64,000 nt of DNA from Methylobacillus flagellatus (GCF_005502435.1 NZ_SCOU01000002.1:372001-436000), one strand, 5' to 3'. Positions 34,231-43,265 are shown, numbered from the stretch's first letter. Notes: generated from the sequence alone by a model not told the origin. Program-made: numbers and translations.

Positions 34231-34607
34231 TGCACCAAACCGACAACCTGATCGTTGCGCTGTTTGGTCTGGCCACTACGTTCGTGGGTGTGCTGTTCGA
34301 CGTGCCGGCGCCCACCTTGTTTGCGGCCTGCGCCGGCAGCTGTTTTGGTGTGGCCATTGGTGACCAGGTGGGGCGCATCAAGGGCGCAGCGCTGATTCTG
34401 GCCGGCACCATCATTGCCGGGTATTTCGTGCCGGTGTTGCTCGATAAGCTACTGCCAGGTGCGAACGAAAAAGCGCTCGCCTTTGCGCTGGCCCTGGTGG
34501 TGATCTGGCAGCGCGGCTTGATACTGACCGAGGTGCCCAAACTGGTTAAGCAGGGGTTCGATGCCGCTGGCCGCGCCATCACCCGCTGGGGAGGTGGCGA
34601 TGCCTGA
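34227..34607 (+). CDS. Holin-like membrane protein
   Basis: This is a 126-aa protein with three membrane segments (about 10-30 LIVALFGLATTFVGVLF, 33-50, 57-80 ALILAGTIIAGYFVPVLLD) and a C-terminal basic tail. It is first of the lysis group, followed by a second membrane protein, a DUF5675 protein and Rz/Rz1. Holin function is inferred from topology and position. Confidence 0.7.
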   Translation: MMHQTDNLIVALFGLATTFVGVLFDVPAPTLFAACAGSCFGVAIGDQVGRIKGAALILAGTIIAGYFVPVLLDKLLPGANEKALAFALALVVIWQRGLILTEVPKLVKQGFDAAGRAITRWGGGDA

Positions 34608-34905
34608 TCTGACAGTGCTCCAATCTTTGACCTTGATCGCAGCGCTGTATGTGCTGCTGGAATCCCTCGATGCCATTTGCCACATGCCCAAAGGCTGGGT
34701 GCGCTGCTTCTGCAGCAAGGTCAAATACACCCTGGCGTTGATCTGTGGTTTGGGTGCGATCTACTGCACCTTATCTGGCACGCTAGGCCGTGATCTGCAG
34801 TACCTGGTGGCATGCAACATTGCCGCGCTGGCCTGGTTTGTGTGGCCGCGCATGGTGTTTCGCCTTAATCGATTTTTTCGCACAGAAGGGAGCTGCACAG
34901 AATGA
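34600..34905 (+). CDS. Small membrane protein of the lysis cassette
   Basis: This is a 101-aa protein with membrane segments near 7-24 (LQSLTLIAALYVLLESLD), 40-58 (KYTLALICGLGAIYCTLSG) and 66-83, and a basic C-terminus. It overlaps both neighbours. It may be a second holin or an antiholin; the sequence does not decide. Confidence 0.65.
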   Translation: MPDLTVLQSLTLIAALYVLLESLDAICHMPKGWVRCFCSKVKYTLALICGLGAIYCTLSGTLGRDLQYLVACNIAALAWFVWPRMVFRLNRFFRTEGSCTE

Positions 34906-35354
34906 GCCCGATGACCGTGGTACTGCAACGCAATGAGGGGTTCACGGCGGGCTACACCGCTGGGCGTTTGATGCTGGATGGCCAGCTCATCTGTTACACG
35001 CTGGAAGATGAGTGCCGCGAGGTGGCTGGCCAGCCTGTTGAAACCTGGAAGGTGAAGGGGGCCACGTGCATTCCACGTGGGCGCTATCGTGTGGTGCTGA
35101 CCAAAAGCCCGCGCTTTGGCCGCGTGCTGCCTGAGCTGCTGCTTGTGCCCGGCTTTACAGCCATCCGGATCCACTCCGGCAACACGGCCGCTCACACCGA
35201 GGGCTGCCCACTGGTGGGTATGGAGGATGGCAACCCCAACGACGGCTGGCTAGGCCGCAGCCGCGAAGCGGAGGGCCAGGTGGTGGCGCTGTTTAAGGAG
35301 GCCATCCACACCGGGCGTGAAGTGTGGATCGAGGTGAGAGGGGGTGGCCGATGA
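34902..35354 (+). CDS. DUF5675 family protein, lysis enzyme candidate
   Basis: This is a 150-aa protein in the endolysin position. It has CYTLEDECREV, GRYRVVLTKSPRFGRVLPEL and RIHSGNTAAHTEGCPLVG, a His/Cys pattern like the catalytic motif of YkuD-type L,D-transpeptidases. No lysozyme, amidase or transglycosylase is present elsewhere in the late region, so this is the best endolysin candidate. It has no signal peptide. Confidence 0.78.
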   Translation: MSPMTVVLQRNEGFTAGYTAGRLMLDGQLICYTLEDECREVAGQPVETWKVKGATCIPRGRYRVVLTKSPRFGRVLPELLLVPGFTAIRIHSGNTAAHTEGCPLVGMEDGNPNDGWLGRSREAEGQVVALFKEAIHTGREVWIEVRGGGR

Positions 35355-35791
35355 TCAGCATCGTTAAAGCCTTCCTGGGCAAATACCAGTTGCCCATGCT
35401 GCTGATCATGGCCGGCCTGGTGCTGGCCTACATCGGCACACTCAAGTTGCAGGTTGGCATGGCCAGAGGCGATCTCATGCACGTGCAGGGCGAGCTGGCC
35501 GGTGAGCAGGCGCGCGTTGCGCAGCTGCAGCAAGAGCTCGGTGAATGGTCTGGTGCATACACCACACTGGCAAAGCTGACGCAGGAGCAGTCTGCCGGTA
35601 TCGAACAACTCAAGCAGGCATCAGAGGCCGCAAAAATACGCAGCCTGGCAGCGATTAAAAATGCAGAGGTAATAGCGGAGGCAAGGGCCGGGGCAATTAT
35701 CGCCGCCACGGCCCGCGCTGCAAGCCCTGACCTGACGTGCGATCAGGCAGTAGACGCCGCCAAGGCGGAACTGATGGGGAGCATGCTATGA
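35351..35791 (+). CDS. Rz-like inner-membrane spanin
   Basis: This is a 146-aa protein with one N-terminal membrane anchor (LPMLLIMAGLVLAYIGTL) and a periplasmic coiled coil (about 30-100, EQARVAQLQQELGEW), the topology of i-spanins. It overlaps the next gene, which encodes a small lipoprotein, forming an Rz/Rz1 pair for outer-membrane disruption. Confidence 0.8.
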   Translation: MISIVKAFLGKYQLPMLLIMAGLVLAYIGTLKLQVGMARGDLMHVQGELAGEQARVAQLQQELGEWSGAYTTLAKLTQEQSAGIEQLKQASEAAKIRSLAAIKNAEVIAEARAGAIIAATARAASPDLTCDQAVDAAKAELMGSML

Positions 35792-36060
35792 GGCGGATCG
35801 TTTTGTTGATAGCAACACTATGTTCGGTTGCCTGTGCTGGCCAGCCAGCAACGCCTGGCAAAGCGCCTATCGTGCAGCGTGTGGAGATCCCGGTGCCGGT
35901 CAGCTGCATCGATCAGATCCCAGCGCGGCCTCAATTGATCACAGATGCAGAGCTGATGGAACTGCAGCCCGGCCAGTTTGTGACCGCGCTGCATGTGGAT
36001 CGCTTAAAGCGGGACGGCTACCAGGCGAATCTGGAAGCCTTATTGGAGGGCTGTTTATAA
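35788..36060 (+). CDS. Rz1-like outer-membrane lipoprotein spanin
   Basis: This is a 90-aa protein with signal MRRIVLLIATLCSVACAGQP, in which Cys16 fits a lipoprotein site (SVAC), then a Pro-rich segment. It starts by 4-bp overlap with the Rz-like gene. It is the partner of the i-spanin. The lipobox is loose, so the processing site is uncertain. Confidence 0.72.
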   Translation: MRRIVLLIATLCSVACAGQPATPGKAPIVQRVEIPVPVSCIDQIPARPQLITDAELMELQPGQFVTALHVDRLKRDGYQANLEALLEGCL

Positions 36061-36187
36061 TCTGATTGCTTCTAAGCATCAAGTATCAAGCATCTAGCGT
36101 AGCCAACTCGGAGTGCCCAGGCTTTGTACTGCGAGAATTCAGGATTATTTATTGGCATCTAGCGAATTCTCTTTCCTCAACATACCT

Positions 36188-37042
36188 CTAGATTTTGGCT
36201 TTGGCCCTATACGCTTCGAGTAGACTAGTCAATTTGGCGTGCACTTCTAAGTTGATTGCTCTATTTCTAAGTAATTCTAAAAGCTGAGAATTAAAATCCC
36301 TTGAAAAATCGTCGGTGAACATTGTAATGAATTCTAATTGTCTACTAAGAATTTCGTTTTCTGAATTTGTGGCTGCCAAGCGGTCTAGCTGTAATTTTTT
36401 GTGAGCATCCTCGCTCTTCAAATTATCTATATCGATTTGATATTTATTGTTCAAAGAATTATTTTCTTGAGTAAGTTGCACAATGTGATTGTTAGCTTTA
36501 TTTAGCAGTCCATCCTTTGATAATAAATTTTCTTCAAGTACTGAATTGTTCGAATGTAATGATTTTATTTGGCTATTATTTTCTTCAATAGTGGCTTTTA
36601 ATTTTCTGATATTACGCTCATATATATCAAAAATTTCAGACTGGCTTTCGCTCTGCTTTAGAAGCTCAGATTTAACTTTGACATATGTATCTTCTGCCAT
36701 CAGTCTTTTTTCTTCAATCGCCAGCCCCGAATTGTTCAGCTCAACTTTTTTCTTGTACCAATACTTGAATATAATTTTAGAAGGGTAGGGGTAGGCAAAA
36801 ATGATAGCCAACGCATAAAGCATAGGAAGCAGAAATAGATACCATGCGGAGCTTGTCCATCCACTTGGGTACAGTTTAGGCACCTCTTCAATTTTTTGTA
36901 GAGCACCCAGATCGAATGAAGTTAGAATTAAAACTAGCTTATAGTTCACAACACACCAAGAACCAAGAAATACGCCAAAAAGCGGACTTGTAACTCGATC
37001 TTCAAGCGCTACTTTTATTGATGTAATTGCATCTTTCACCAT
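36188..37042 (-). CDS. Membrane-anchored coiled-coil protein, prophage cargo
   Basis: This is a 284-aa protein. Start MVKDAITSIKVALEDRVTSP has a GGGGAC ribosome-like site; the frame is open further upstream into umuC. There are two membrane segments at about 19-43 and 67-86, then a coiled coil at about 95-245 and a short C-terminal helix. The gene is clearly AT-rich compared with its neighbours, a sign of recent transfer. It lies 37 bp downstream of umuC on the same strand, so it may be cotranscribed with umuDC. No function is recognised; membrane sensors with coiled coils are common in phage exclusion. Confidence 0.75.
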   Translation of the reverse strand: MVKDAITSIKVALEDRVTSPLFGVFLGSWCVVNYKLVLILTSFDLGALQKIEEVPKLYPSGWTSSAWYLFLLPMLYALAIIFAYPYPSKIIFKYWYKKKVELNNSGLAIEEKRLMAEDTYVKVKSELLKQSESQSEIFDIYERNIRKLKATIEENNSQIKSLHSNNSVLEENLLSKDGLLNKANNHIVQLTQENNSLNNKYQIDIDNLKSEDAHKKLQLDRLAATNSENEILSRQLEFITMFTDDFSRDFNSQLLELLRNRAINLEVHAKLTSLLEAYRAKAKI

Positions 37043-37079
37043 GCTCAAGTCCCCTGATTGATATATTTGTTGTTTGTTA

Positions 37080-38351
37080 TTAGGAACAGATAATAATCTC
37101 TGGCCAATTGGTTGTGTATCCGGCACTTAAGTTATTCTGCCTCATCGCCCAGGGTCTGCGATACCCCTGCGACGCCACCCGTAACGTGTGCTTCCCCATC
37201 TTTCTGTTCACCTGGTCCAGCGCGGCCATCAGTTTGGCTGATTTACTGCCCCCGTCCTGAAACCCAAACAGATCCGTCTGCTGTCCACCTGCCGGCATGA
37301 TCTCCCCCAGCATCACCCCTGATTTGTGGTATCGATAGCCTGGCTTGTAGATCTGCCTTGCGGCCCACATGGCCACGCGCACCAGTTGCAGCGTGTCATC
37401 CGTAGGGGCGGGCAGGGCCACTGTCTTGTGAGCGCTGTAGCGCGGGTCATCGTTGAACGGGTTAGTGCGCATGAACACCGTGATGGTAGCCGCGTGGCTC
37501 TTTTGTTTACGCAGTTTTTCGGCCGCCCGCGAGGCGTAGAGGCTGAGTGACTGGCAGATGCTGTCCAGGTCGGTGACCTTCTGCCCGAATGACCGCGACA
37601 CCACGATCTGCTGCTTATTAGGGGCGATCAGTTCCAGCTCGATGCACGCCTGGCCATTCAGCTCGCGGACGGTTTTCTCAACCACCACGCTGAACTGCTG
37701 CCGGATGTATTCCGGGGTCTGGCAGCGCAGATCCTGCACGGAGTGAATGCCGATGTGGTTGAGGCGCGGGGCCAGGCGCGGGCCTATGCCCCACACTTCG
37801 CCCACCTCGATGCTGGCCAGCAGGGCGCCCAGCTCACTTGATGACAGCTGGTTGAGATCGCAGACGCCTGCATATTCCGGACGCTTCTTGGCCACATGGT
37901 TGGCCAGCTTGGCCAAGGTCTTGGTCGGGCCGATGCCAACGCACACCGGCAGACCTGTCCACTGCAGGATGCGGCTACGCATGCGCTGCGCGATTGCGGT
38001 GTGCTGGCCAGGCATGCCGGTCAGGTCCAGGAAAGATTCATCGATGCTGTAGACCTCCTGCGTGGGTGCAAACTGGCTGATGATGGTCATCACCCGGTCG
38101 GACATATCGGCATACAGCGCAAAGTTGCTGGACCGCGCAATGATGCCGTGCTGTCTGGCCAAGCCTTTCAGCTCGTGCCATGGGGCACCCATCTTAACGC
38201 CCAGTTCCCGTGACTCCTTGTTGCGGGCGATCACGCAGCCGTCGTTGTTGCTGAGCACCACCACGGGCTTGCCTTCCAGCTTGGGGTCGAACACCCGTTC
38301 GCAGCTGGCGTAGAAATTGTTGACATCGATCAGGGCAATGGCACGTGTCAT
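37080..38351 (-). CDS. umuC: Error-prone DNA polymerase V subunit UmuC
   Basis: This is a 423-aa Y-family polymerase. It has [18 protein letters not shown] with the metal-binding Asp and aromatic steric gate, [13 protein letters not shown], and the catalytic [10 protein letters not shown]. Thumb and little-finger domains follow, ending near AGYTTNWPE, a UmuC-typical C-terminus. It overlaps umuD by 4 bp. It acts with UmuD' in SOS translesion synthesis. Confidence 0.96.
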   Translation of the reverse strand: MTRAIALIDVNNFYASCERVFDPKLEGKPVVVLSNNDGCVIARNKESRELGVKMGAPWHELKGLARQHGIIARSSNFALYADMSDRVMTIISQFAPTQEVYSIDESFLDLTGMPGQHTAIAQRMRSRILQWTGLPVCVGIGPTKTLAKLANHVAKKRPEYAGVCDLNQLSSSELGALLASIEVGEVWGIGPRLAPRLNHIGIHSVQDLRCQTPEYIRQQFSVVVEKTVRELNGQACIELELIAPNKQQIVVSRSFGQKVTDLDSICQSLSLYASRAAEKLRKQKSHAATITVFMRTNPFNDDPRYSAHKTVALPAPTDDTLQLVRVAMWAARQIYKPGYRYHKSGVMLGEIMPAGGQQTDLFGFQDGGSKSAKLMAALDQVNRKMGKHTLRVASQGYRRPWAMRQNNLSAGYTTNWPEIIICS

Positions 38352-38824
38352 TTGAACTTGCGCATGGAGCCTGTCACCACGCCCACCACCTCGAATTGCT
38401 GGCCTTCCTGGATCTCGATCACCTGGTAATCCTTGTTCGCAGGAATCAGACGCGGGCCTTTCCTGGAGCGCCCCAAGGTCTTCACCGTGAACTCACCATC
38501 CAGGATGGCCAGCACGATGTCGCCGATTGAGGCGGTGACTGAGCGATCTACCACCAGGACATCTTTATCAAAGATGCCGGCCTCGATCATGGAATGACCC
38601 TGCACGCGCACAAAGTAGGTGGAGGTCTCATTGTCTACCAGGAAGCTGTTGGGGCTGAGCCGCTGCTCAATGTGGTCATCTGCGGGTGAGGGGAACCCGG
38701 CTGCCACGCTCGTACTGTAAAGCGGTAAACCGCCGCAGCCACTGAATGGGTCGATGACAGATAGGCTAGCGACATTGCCCATGCCGTTGGGGGTATTCGT
38801 TGGTGCGTTGATATTTTGTAACAT
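38348..38824 (-). CDS. umuD: UmuD-like S24 autoprotease
   Basis: This is a 158-aa protein with the cleavage site region [12 protein letters not shown] (probably A-G), catalytic Ser in GHSMIEAGI and Lys in FTVKTLGR. The ATG at 38824 is chosen over an upstream TTG. It is processed in the SOS response to the active form that joins UmuC. No clear LexA box was seen upstream, so control is uncertain. Confidence 0.93.
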   Translation of the reverse strand: MLQNINAPTNTPNGMGNVASLSVIDPFSGCGGLPLYSTSVAAGFPSPADDHIEQRLSPNSFLVDNETSTYFVRVQGHSMIEAGIFDKDVLVVDRSVTASIGDIVLAILDGEFTVKTLGRSRKGPRLIPANKDYQVIEIQEGQQFEVVGVVTGSMRKFK

Positions 38825-38906
38825 CAATCAAGTTTAATGCAGCGCCCTAGCACTCGCAATCGCGCACGATGTTTTATTTGGCCGCTTGATGTTCTATGCT
38901 GACCGC

Positions 38907-39332
38907 ATGTGTGGTGGCGCGAGATACGTGGATGAAGCTGGGCGGGATTGGAAGATCTACTTTCCGAACCCCAAAGCCGCGCTGCCCGTCGCAAGAGCAT
39001 CTGGCCAGGTGGAATGGGTGAAGTGGGGTAGGCGCAAGGAAGAGCCTGGCAAGTTCGTCCAGGGAGGCTGGGCGCGTCAGGAATCGGTTAATGCTGGCAA
39101 GTGGGACAGGGTAGAACCCGAGCTTGTGCAGTTGGCCGTTACGTCATTTATGGAAAAAGATGCCGCCCGTACCTCACACTGGATCGACGTACCTGCAGGC
39201 ATGGCCATCAACGCGCTGATCGCCACCATGGAGGGTGAATCGAGGCTTTATGTGATCACGACGGAGACGCCTGCAGAGTACGTCTGGGTGCATGATCGGT
39301 GGCCGCTTATTAAAATTATCACAACTGATTGA
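38907..39332 (+). CDS. Compact SRAP (YedK/HMCES-like) protein
   Basis: This is a 141-aa protein. Starting at MCGGARY places a Cys at position 2, the nucleophile that SRAP proteins use to trap abasic sites after Met removal. It also has ESVNAGKW, SHWIDVPAG, and VHDRWPLI, matching the family's Asn, acidic and His motifs (the last like HxRMP). It is shorter than YedK (about 220 aa). It is divergent from umuD, so a shared SOS-type control region is plausible. Confidence 0.78.
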   Translation: MCGGARYVDEAGRDWKIYFPNPKAALPVARASGQVEWVKWGRRKEEPGKFVQGGWARQESVNAGKWDRVEPELVQLAVTSFMEKDAARTSHWIDVPAGMAINALIATMEGESRLYVITTETPAEYVWVHDRWPLIKIITTD

Positions 39333-39340
39333 ATACGACT

Positions 39341-40228
39341 ATGAACATTAAAGTTTTAGAGATTATTAAAAATTACGGAATGATCTTGGTTCCAACCATT
39401 GTGATTCTTATCGTTTTTCTTACCCCATTTATTATGGAGTCAATAGTAACTACGTCTGTAGTTACTGGCTTTTATACAGCCGAGAAAGCCGAATTTGGTG
39501 ATATGTATGGAGTTGTCAATGCACTCTTTTCTGGGTTGGCATTCAGTGGACTTATCTATACGGCTTTGCTTCAGAAAGAAGAGCTGAAACTTCAAAGGAA
39601 AGAACTGGCTGACACAAGAGAGGTGCTCCAGGATCAGAAAAACCAACTTGAGGCACAGACCCAACTTTTTAACAGACAAAACTTTGAGTCAACGTTATTT
39701 AATCTTCTTAATTTACACAACGACGTTGTGCAAAAACTGTCATTGAAGTTAGATAAAGGTCAATACCATCATAGAGTCAGTCAAGCAGCAGGGCGTGAAG
39801 GATTTAGTTCAATCCATGAATTCTTAAAAAGCTGGAACTCTGATCCTCAAGGAAACAGCTTTCCTTCATCAGATGCTCAAGCCAACACTATAAATTCTCA
39901 TTACAAAGCGCTATATGAAAAAAACAAACATCAATTAATGCAGTATTACGGGAATGTAGAGTTCATCATCAACTACATTGATAATAGTAGTGTTGGTAAC
40001 AAGTTTTTTTATATTCAAGTCTTGAAGACACAATTATCAGCTTATGAGTTGGCTGCTATTTTTTATCATGCAAAATCGCATCCTAATTTCGAACAATTCA
40101 AAAAAATGATTGAACATTATGGTTTGTTCTATCACTTAGATCAGAAGCTAATTCTTAACTATCCTCATGAATGGTATTGTTACCATGAAGACGCCTTCTT
40201 AAAAAATACGAATTTTAATAGTGATTAA
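39341..40228 (+). CDS. Putative phage abortive-infection protein (putAbiC type)
   Basis: This is a 295-aa protein with two N-terminal membrane segments (GMILVPTIVILIVFLTPFIM, ALFSGLAFSGLIYTALL) and then the charged helix KEELKLQRKELADTREVL and QNFESTLFNLLNLHNDVV, the signature of the putative AbiC family. It is AT-rich and lies next to attR, a usual site for phage cargo. It may protect the lysogen from other phages. The family link is from pattern memory; function is untested. Confidence 0.72.
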   Translation: MNIKVLEIIKNYGMILVPTIVILIVFLTPFIMESIVTTSVVTGFYTAEKAEFGDMYGVVNALFSGLAFSGLIYTALLQKEELKLQRKELADTREVLQDQKNQLEAQTQLFNRQNFESTLFNLLNLHNDVVQKLSLKLDKGQYHHRVSQAAGREGFSSIHEFLKSWNSDPQGNSFPSSDAQANTINSHYKALYEKNKHQLMQYYGNVEFIINYIDNSSVGNKFFYIQVLKTQLSAYELAAIFYHAKSHPNFEQFKKMIEHYGLFYHLDQKLILNYPHEWYCYHEDAFLKNTNFNSD

Positions 40229-40398
40229 GCAATAGTCTACTTATTTGGCTGAGGCATTCGCCAATAAAATCAAAGCCGGCCTGTAGATCTGTTTAAGAAG
40301 CGGCAGCCGTGACGTACCCATCGACATCCAGTTCCGGCAGCCCCAAGTGCTAGTGTAACTTCATAGCATTGTAATTTTGACTATTGTTGTTGAGTTGG

Positions 40399-40418
40399 TG
40401 TGGTTGTAGGTGTGGTCA
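40399..40418. promoter_or_regulatory. Integrase arm-type sites near attR
   Basis: TGTGGTT (40399-40405), 5 bp, TGTGGTCA (40411-40418): the same pair and spacing as 3613-3632 beside attL. They lie 64 bp inside the attR core. Confidence 0.65.
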
Positions 40419-40481
40419 AGAATTTTCAATGACTTTAGAAGTTGAAGTTAAATCAGTTATCTATAAGCGAAATATGTAAGT

Positions 40482-40495
40482 CGCCCTCTCCGCCA
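40482..40495 (+). repeat. attR core (CGCCCTCTCCGCCA)
   Basis: A 14-bp copy of the tRNA-Ser 3' end. Host sequence resumes at once, with the ftsX stop 24 bp further on. The 291-bp gap 40229-40519 otherwise holds only the arm sites and no gene. Confidence 0.9.
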
Positions 40496-40519
40496 GTCCT
40501 GCTAGACCTCGTTTCCTTG

Positions 40520-41431
40520 TTATCCCGCCTGCTGCAACTTCGCCAACGACCTACCCACGGCGAAATACGATGCCAGCCAGCCTATGATCACCGCCGTACC
40601 GACCAGCACCAGCGATAGATTCGCCCATTGGGTGTGTAGATGAAAATCGCTGCCATACAGTAGTGCCAGTTCCGCCACTGAGCGGTTGAACGATACGATG
40701 CCCGCATACAGTAACAGCAAGGCCGCCAGCCCACCGCCACCGCCGTAGAGCATGCCGGCATACAGGAACGGCCTGCGGATGAACTGGTCGGTGGCGCCTA
40801 TCAGCTTGCTGACTTCGATCTCTTCACGCTGCGTCATGATCTGCAGACGTATGGTGTTGGCGATGATCACCGTCAGGGCGAACGCCAGCAGGATCGCCAG
40901 CGCCAGCACCGCCTGTTTGCCCAGTTGCAGCAGCGCGTACAGGCGTTTGATCCAGCTTGCATCGGCCTGCGCCAGCTCCACACCATCCCAAGCCTGCATC
41001 TCTTTTTGCAAACTGCTGACACTCTCCGGGTCGGTCTGCTTCAGCTTGACGAAATAGGCATCCGGCAGCGGGTTCTGTTCCAGGCTGCTGGCCGGATGGT
41101 CGGTGGCGAGGCCACTGCGGAACTCACGCCAGGCGGTGTCACGGTCCACAAAACGCACTTCGCTCACCGAGGGGTGGCGGCGCAGTTGTTCACCCAGTGC
41201 GGTTGCGGCGGATTTTGCGATGTCCTGCTTCAGGAACAGGCTGATCTGCGCGTCGCCCTGCAACAGTTCGGTGGCACGGCTGACATTGTCCACCGCCACA
41301 TACAGCATGGCGGGCAGGCACAAAGCCACACCGATCACGCTGCAGATCATCAACGTGGAAGACAGGCTGCGCCGCATGCGCGCCAGCACCAGACGGATCG
41401 CTTGCACGTGCTGATTTAGACGGTGTTTCAT
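40520..41431 (-). CDS. ftsX: Cell division protein FtsX
   Basis: This is a 303-aa inner-membrane partner of FtsE that activates cell-wall hydrolases at the septum. It has an N-terminal membrane segment, a periplasmic domain (about 55-165) and three C-terminal membrane segments (AVLALAILLAFALTVIIANT and two more). It overlaps the ftsE stop by 4 bp. It is the last gene of ftsY-ftsE-ftsX. Confidence 0.96.
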   Translation of the reverse strand: MKHRLNQHVQAIRLVLARMRRSLSSTLMICSVIGVALCLPAMLYVAVDNVSRATELLQGDAQISLFLKQDIAKSAATALGEQLRRHPSVSEVRFVDRDTAWREFRSGLATDHPASSLEQNPLPDAYFVKLKQTDPESVSSLQKEMQAWDGVELAQADASWIKRLYALLQLGKQAVLALAILLAFALTVIIANTIRLQIMTQREEIEVSKLIGATDQFIRRPFLYAGMLYGGGGGLAALLLLYAGIVSFNRSVAELALLYGSDFHLHTQWANLSLVLVGTAVIIGWLASYFAVGRSLAKLQQAG

Positions 41432-42102
41432 GATGCGAACTCCGTGATCTGGACTTCGAGCAGGCCTTGCGACAAGTGCAGGGCACGATGCGGTGACTGG
41501 CTGATGGTGTTCACATCATGGGTGGCCACGATGACGGTGACGCCCACCTGCTGGAACGCATTGAACAAAGCCATGATCTCGCCCGCATAGCTTTCATCCA
41601 GATTGCCGGTCGGTTCGTCGGCGATCAGGATGGAAGGGCGGCTGACCACGGCGCGCGCGATGGCCAGCCGTTGCTGTTCACCGCCGGATAGCGTGATCGG
41701 CATGGCTTTTTCCTTGTTCAGCAAACCCACCTTGTCCAGCGCGGCGCGGATGCGTTTTGCTGCATCGTTACCGGTCACGCCGTTGATGTATAGCGGTAGC
41801 GCCACATTCTCAAAGCAGTTGCGGTCATAAAGCAGTTTGTGGTCCTGGAACACTAGGCCGAACTTGCGTCGTAAGTAAGGAATGACGGCTGGGCGCAGTT
41901 TGCTGATGTTCTGGTTGCCGATGAGCACCGTGCCCGAGGTGGGCCGCTCGATGGCGGCCATCAGTTTCAGCAGAGTGCTCTTGCCGGCACCGGATTGGCC
42001 GGTGAGCAGCACCAGCTCGCCTTCGGCGATCTCGAATGAAACGCCGCGCAGGATCTCGTCACTGCCGGGATAACGTTTACGTACCTGATCAAAGCGGATC
42101 AT
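41428..42102 (-). CDS. ftsE: Cell division ATP-binding protein FtsE
   Basis: This is a 224-aa ABC ATPase, start [13 protein letters not shown] with AAGGA upstream. It has Walker [10 protein letters not shown], signature [13 protein letters not shown], Walker [13 protein letters not shown] and H-loop VATHD. It is paired with FtsX in divisome signalling. The upstream extension of the frame lacks a ribosome site. Confidence 0.97.
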   Translation of the reverse strand: MIRFDQVRKRYPGSDEILRGVSFEIAEGELVLLTGQSGAGKSTLLKLMAAIERPTSGTVLIGNQNISKLRPAVIPYLRRKFGLVFQDHKLLYDRNCFENVALPLYINGVTGNDAAKRIRAALDKVGLLNKEKAMPITLSGGEQQRLAIARAVVSRPSILIADEPTGNLDESYAGEIMALFNAFQQVGVTVIVATHDVNTISQSPHRALHLSQGLLEVQITEFAS

Positions 42103-42206
42103 GCGTCGCGGTCCTTCTCGAAAACGCTGAGATAAAAAAACGATCACCAAAACCGGCGCTGGCCTCAGCCCAACGCTGCTGCGCGACAGTCGCCGCCAGG
42201 GTGCTC

Positions 42207-43265
42207 TCAGGCAAACAAGGCATCGACGAACTCGGCAGCCTTGAACGGGCGCAGGTCATCGATCTTCTCGCCTACACCGATATAACGGATGGGGATAGGC
42301 CGTGCCTGGGCGATGGCTGCGATCACGCCACCCTTGGCGCTGCCATCCAGCTTGCTCAATACCAGCCCTGTCACACCCAGTGCATCGTCGAACGCTTTTA
42401 CCTGAGTGACTGCATTCTGGCCGGTGTTGGCATCCAGCACCAACAGCACTTCATGCGGTGCCCCCGGCAAGGCTTTGTTGATCACGCGCTGCACCTTGCG
42501 GATCTCCTCCATCAGGTTGAGCTGGGTAGGCAATCGTCCGGCCGTGTCGGCCAGCACGATATCGATGCCACGCGCCTGCGCTGCATTCACTGCATCGAAC
42601 ATCACCGCTGCCGCATCGCCACTTTGCTGCGAAATGACCTGCACCTGATTGCGCTCGCCCCAGGCTTGTAACTGCTCGCGTGCGGCAGCACGGAAGGTGT
42701 CGCCAGCCGCGATCAGTACGGATTTCCCTTCGGCCTGGAATTGCCGCGCCAGCTTGCCTATGGTGGTGGTCTTGCCAGCGCCATTCACGCCAGCCAGCAT
42801 GATGACAAAAGGCTTGTGTGTAGTCTGCAGCGGCTGTTCCAGCGTGATCAGCAGCTCCAGCAGGGATTGCTTCAGTGCTTCGCGTAGTTGGTGAGTGTCG
42901 CTCAAACTCTGACGTTTGACGCGCGCGCGCACCTGCTCCAGCAGGCTTTGCGTAGCGGCTACGCCGACATCCGACGTCAGTAGGATGGTCTCCAGCTCTT
43001 CATACACCGCTTCGTCGATCTTGCCGCCATTGAACAGGCTGGCGAACTGGCTGCCCAGTTGGTCACGCGTGCGTGACAAGCCCTGCTTCAGTCGCTCGGC
43101 CCAGCTCAGGCTGGCAACATGCTCGGCCTCAGCAGGCGGCGTAATCGGCGTGATCGCCAGTGGATCAGGCGTTTGATGCATTTGTGCATCGGCGGTATCG
43201 CCTGGCGCTGCAGTCGTTTCTTTGGGAGCCTCTGCAGGCGTGGATTTTTTGAACAGATTAAACAT
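42207..43265 (-). CDS. ftsY: Signal recognition particle receptor FtsY
   Basis: This is a 352-aa GTPase that docks SRP-ribosome complexes. It has a short acidic N-terminal region, an N domain and a G domain with GVNGAGKTTTIGKLA, DTAGRLPTQ and TKLDGSAKGG-type motif (LSKLDGSAKGGV), ending YIGVGEKIDDLRPFKAAEFV. First gene of the leftward fts cluster; ffs for its RNA partner lies across the prophage. Confidence 0.97.
   Translation of the reverse strand: MFNLFKKSTPAEAPKETTAAPGDTADAQMHQTPDPLAITPITPPAEAEHVASLSWAERLKQGLSRTRDQLGSQFASLFNGGKIDEAVYEELETILLTSDVGVAATQSLLEQVRARVKRQSLSDTHQLREALKQSLLELLITLEQPLQTTHKPFVIMLAGVNGAGKTTTIGKLARQFQAEGKSVLIAAGDTFRAAAREQLQAWGERNQVQVISQQSGDAAAVMFDAVNAAQARGIDIVLADTAGRLPTQLNLMEEIRKVQRVINKALPGAPHEVLLVLDANTGQNAVTQVKAFDDALGVTGLVLSKLDGSAKGGVIAAIAQARPIPIRYIGVGEKIDDLRPFKAAEFVDALFA

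Larger units (their letters stand above)
3463..40495. mobile_element. Complete HK97-like siphovirus prophage in tRNA-Ser(GGA)
   Basis: The element is delimited by a 14-bp direct repeat of the tRNA end, begins with a tyrosine integrase and ends just before host ftsX. It holds a lambda-like immunity region, replication genes with a candidate origin, packaging, HK97-fold capsid, long-tail, fibre and lysis genes, and accessory genes at the right end. All expected modules are present and no large structural gene is visibly broken, so it may be inducible; this is inference, not shown. Confidence 0.93.

Noticed and set aside
36061-36187. Direct repeat GCATCTAGCG and inverted GAGAATTC/GAATTCTC in the gap after Rz1
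   Set aside because: Too short and loosely spaced to support a specific element or terminator.
38825-38906. LexA box between umuD and the SRAP gene
   Set aside because: No CTGT-N8-ACAG pattern could be found in the gap; SOS control remains an inference from gene identity.
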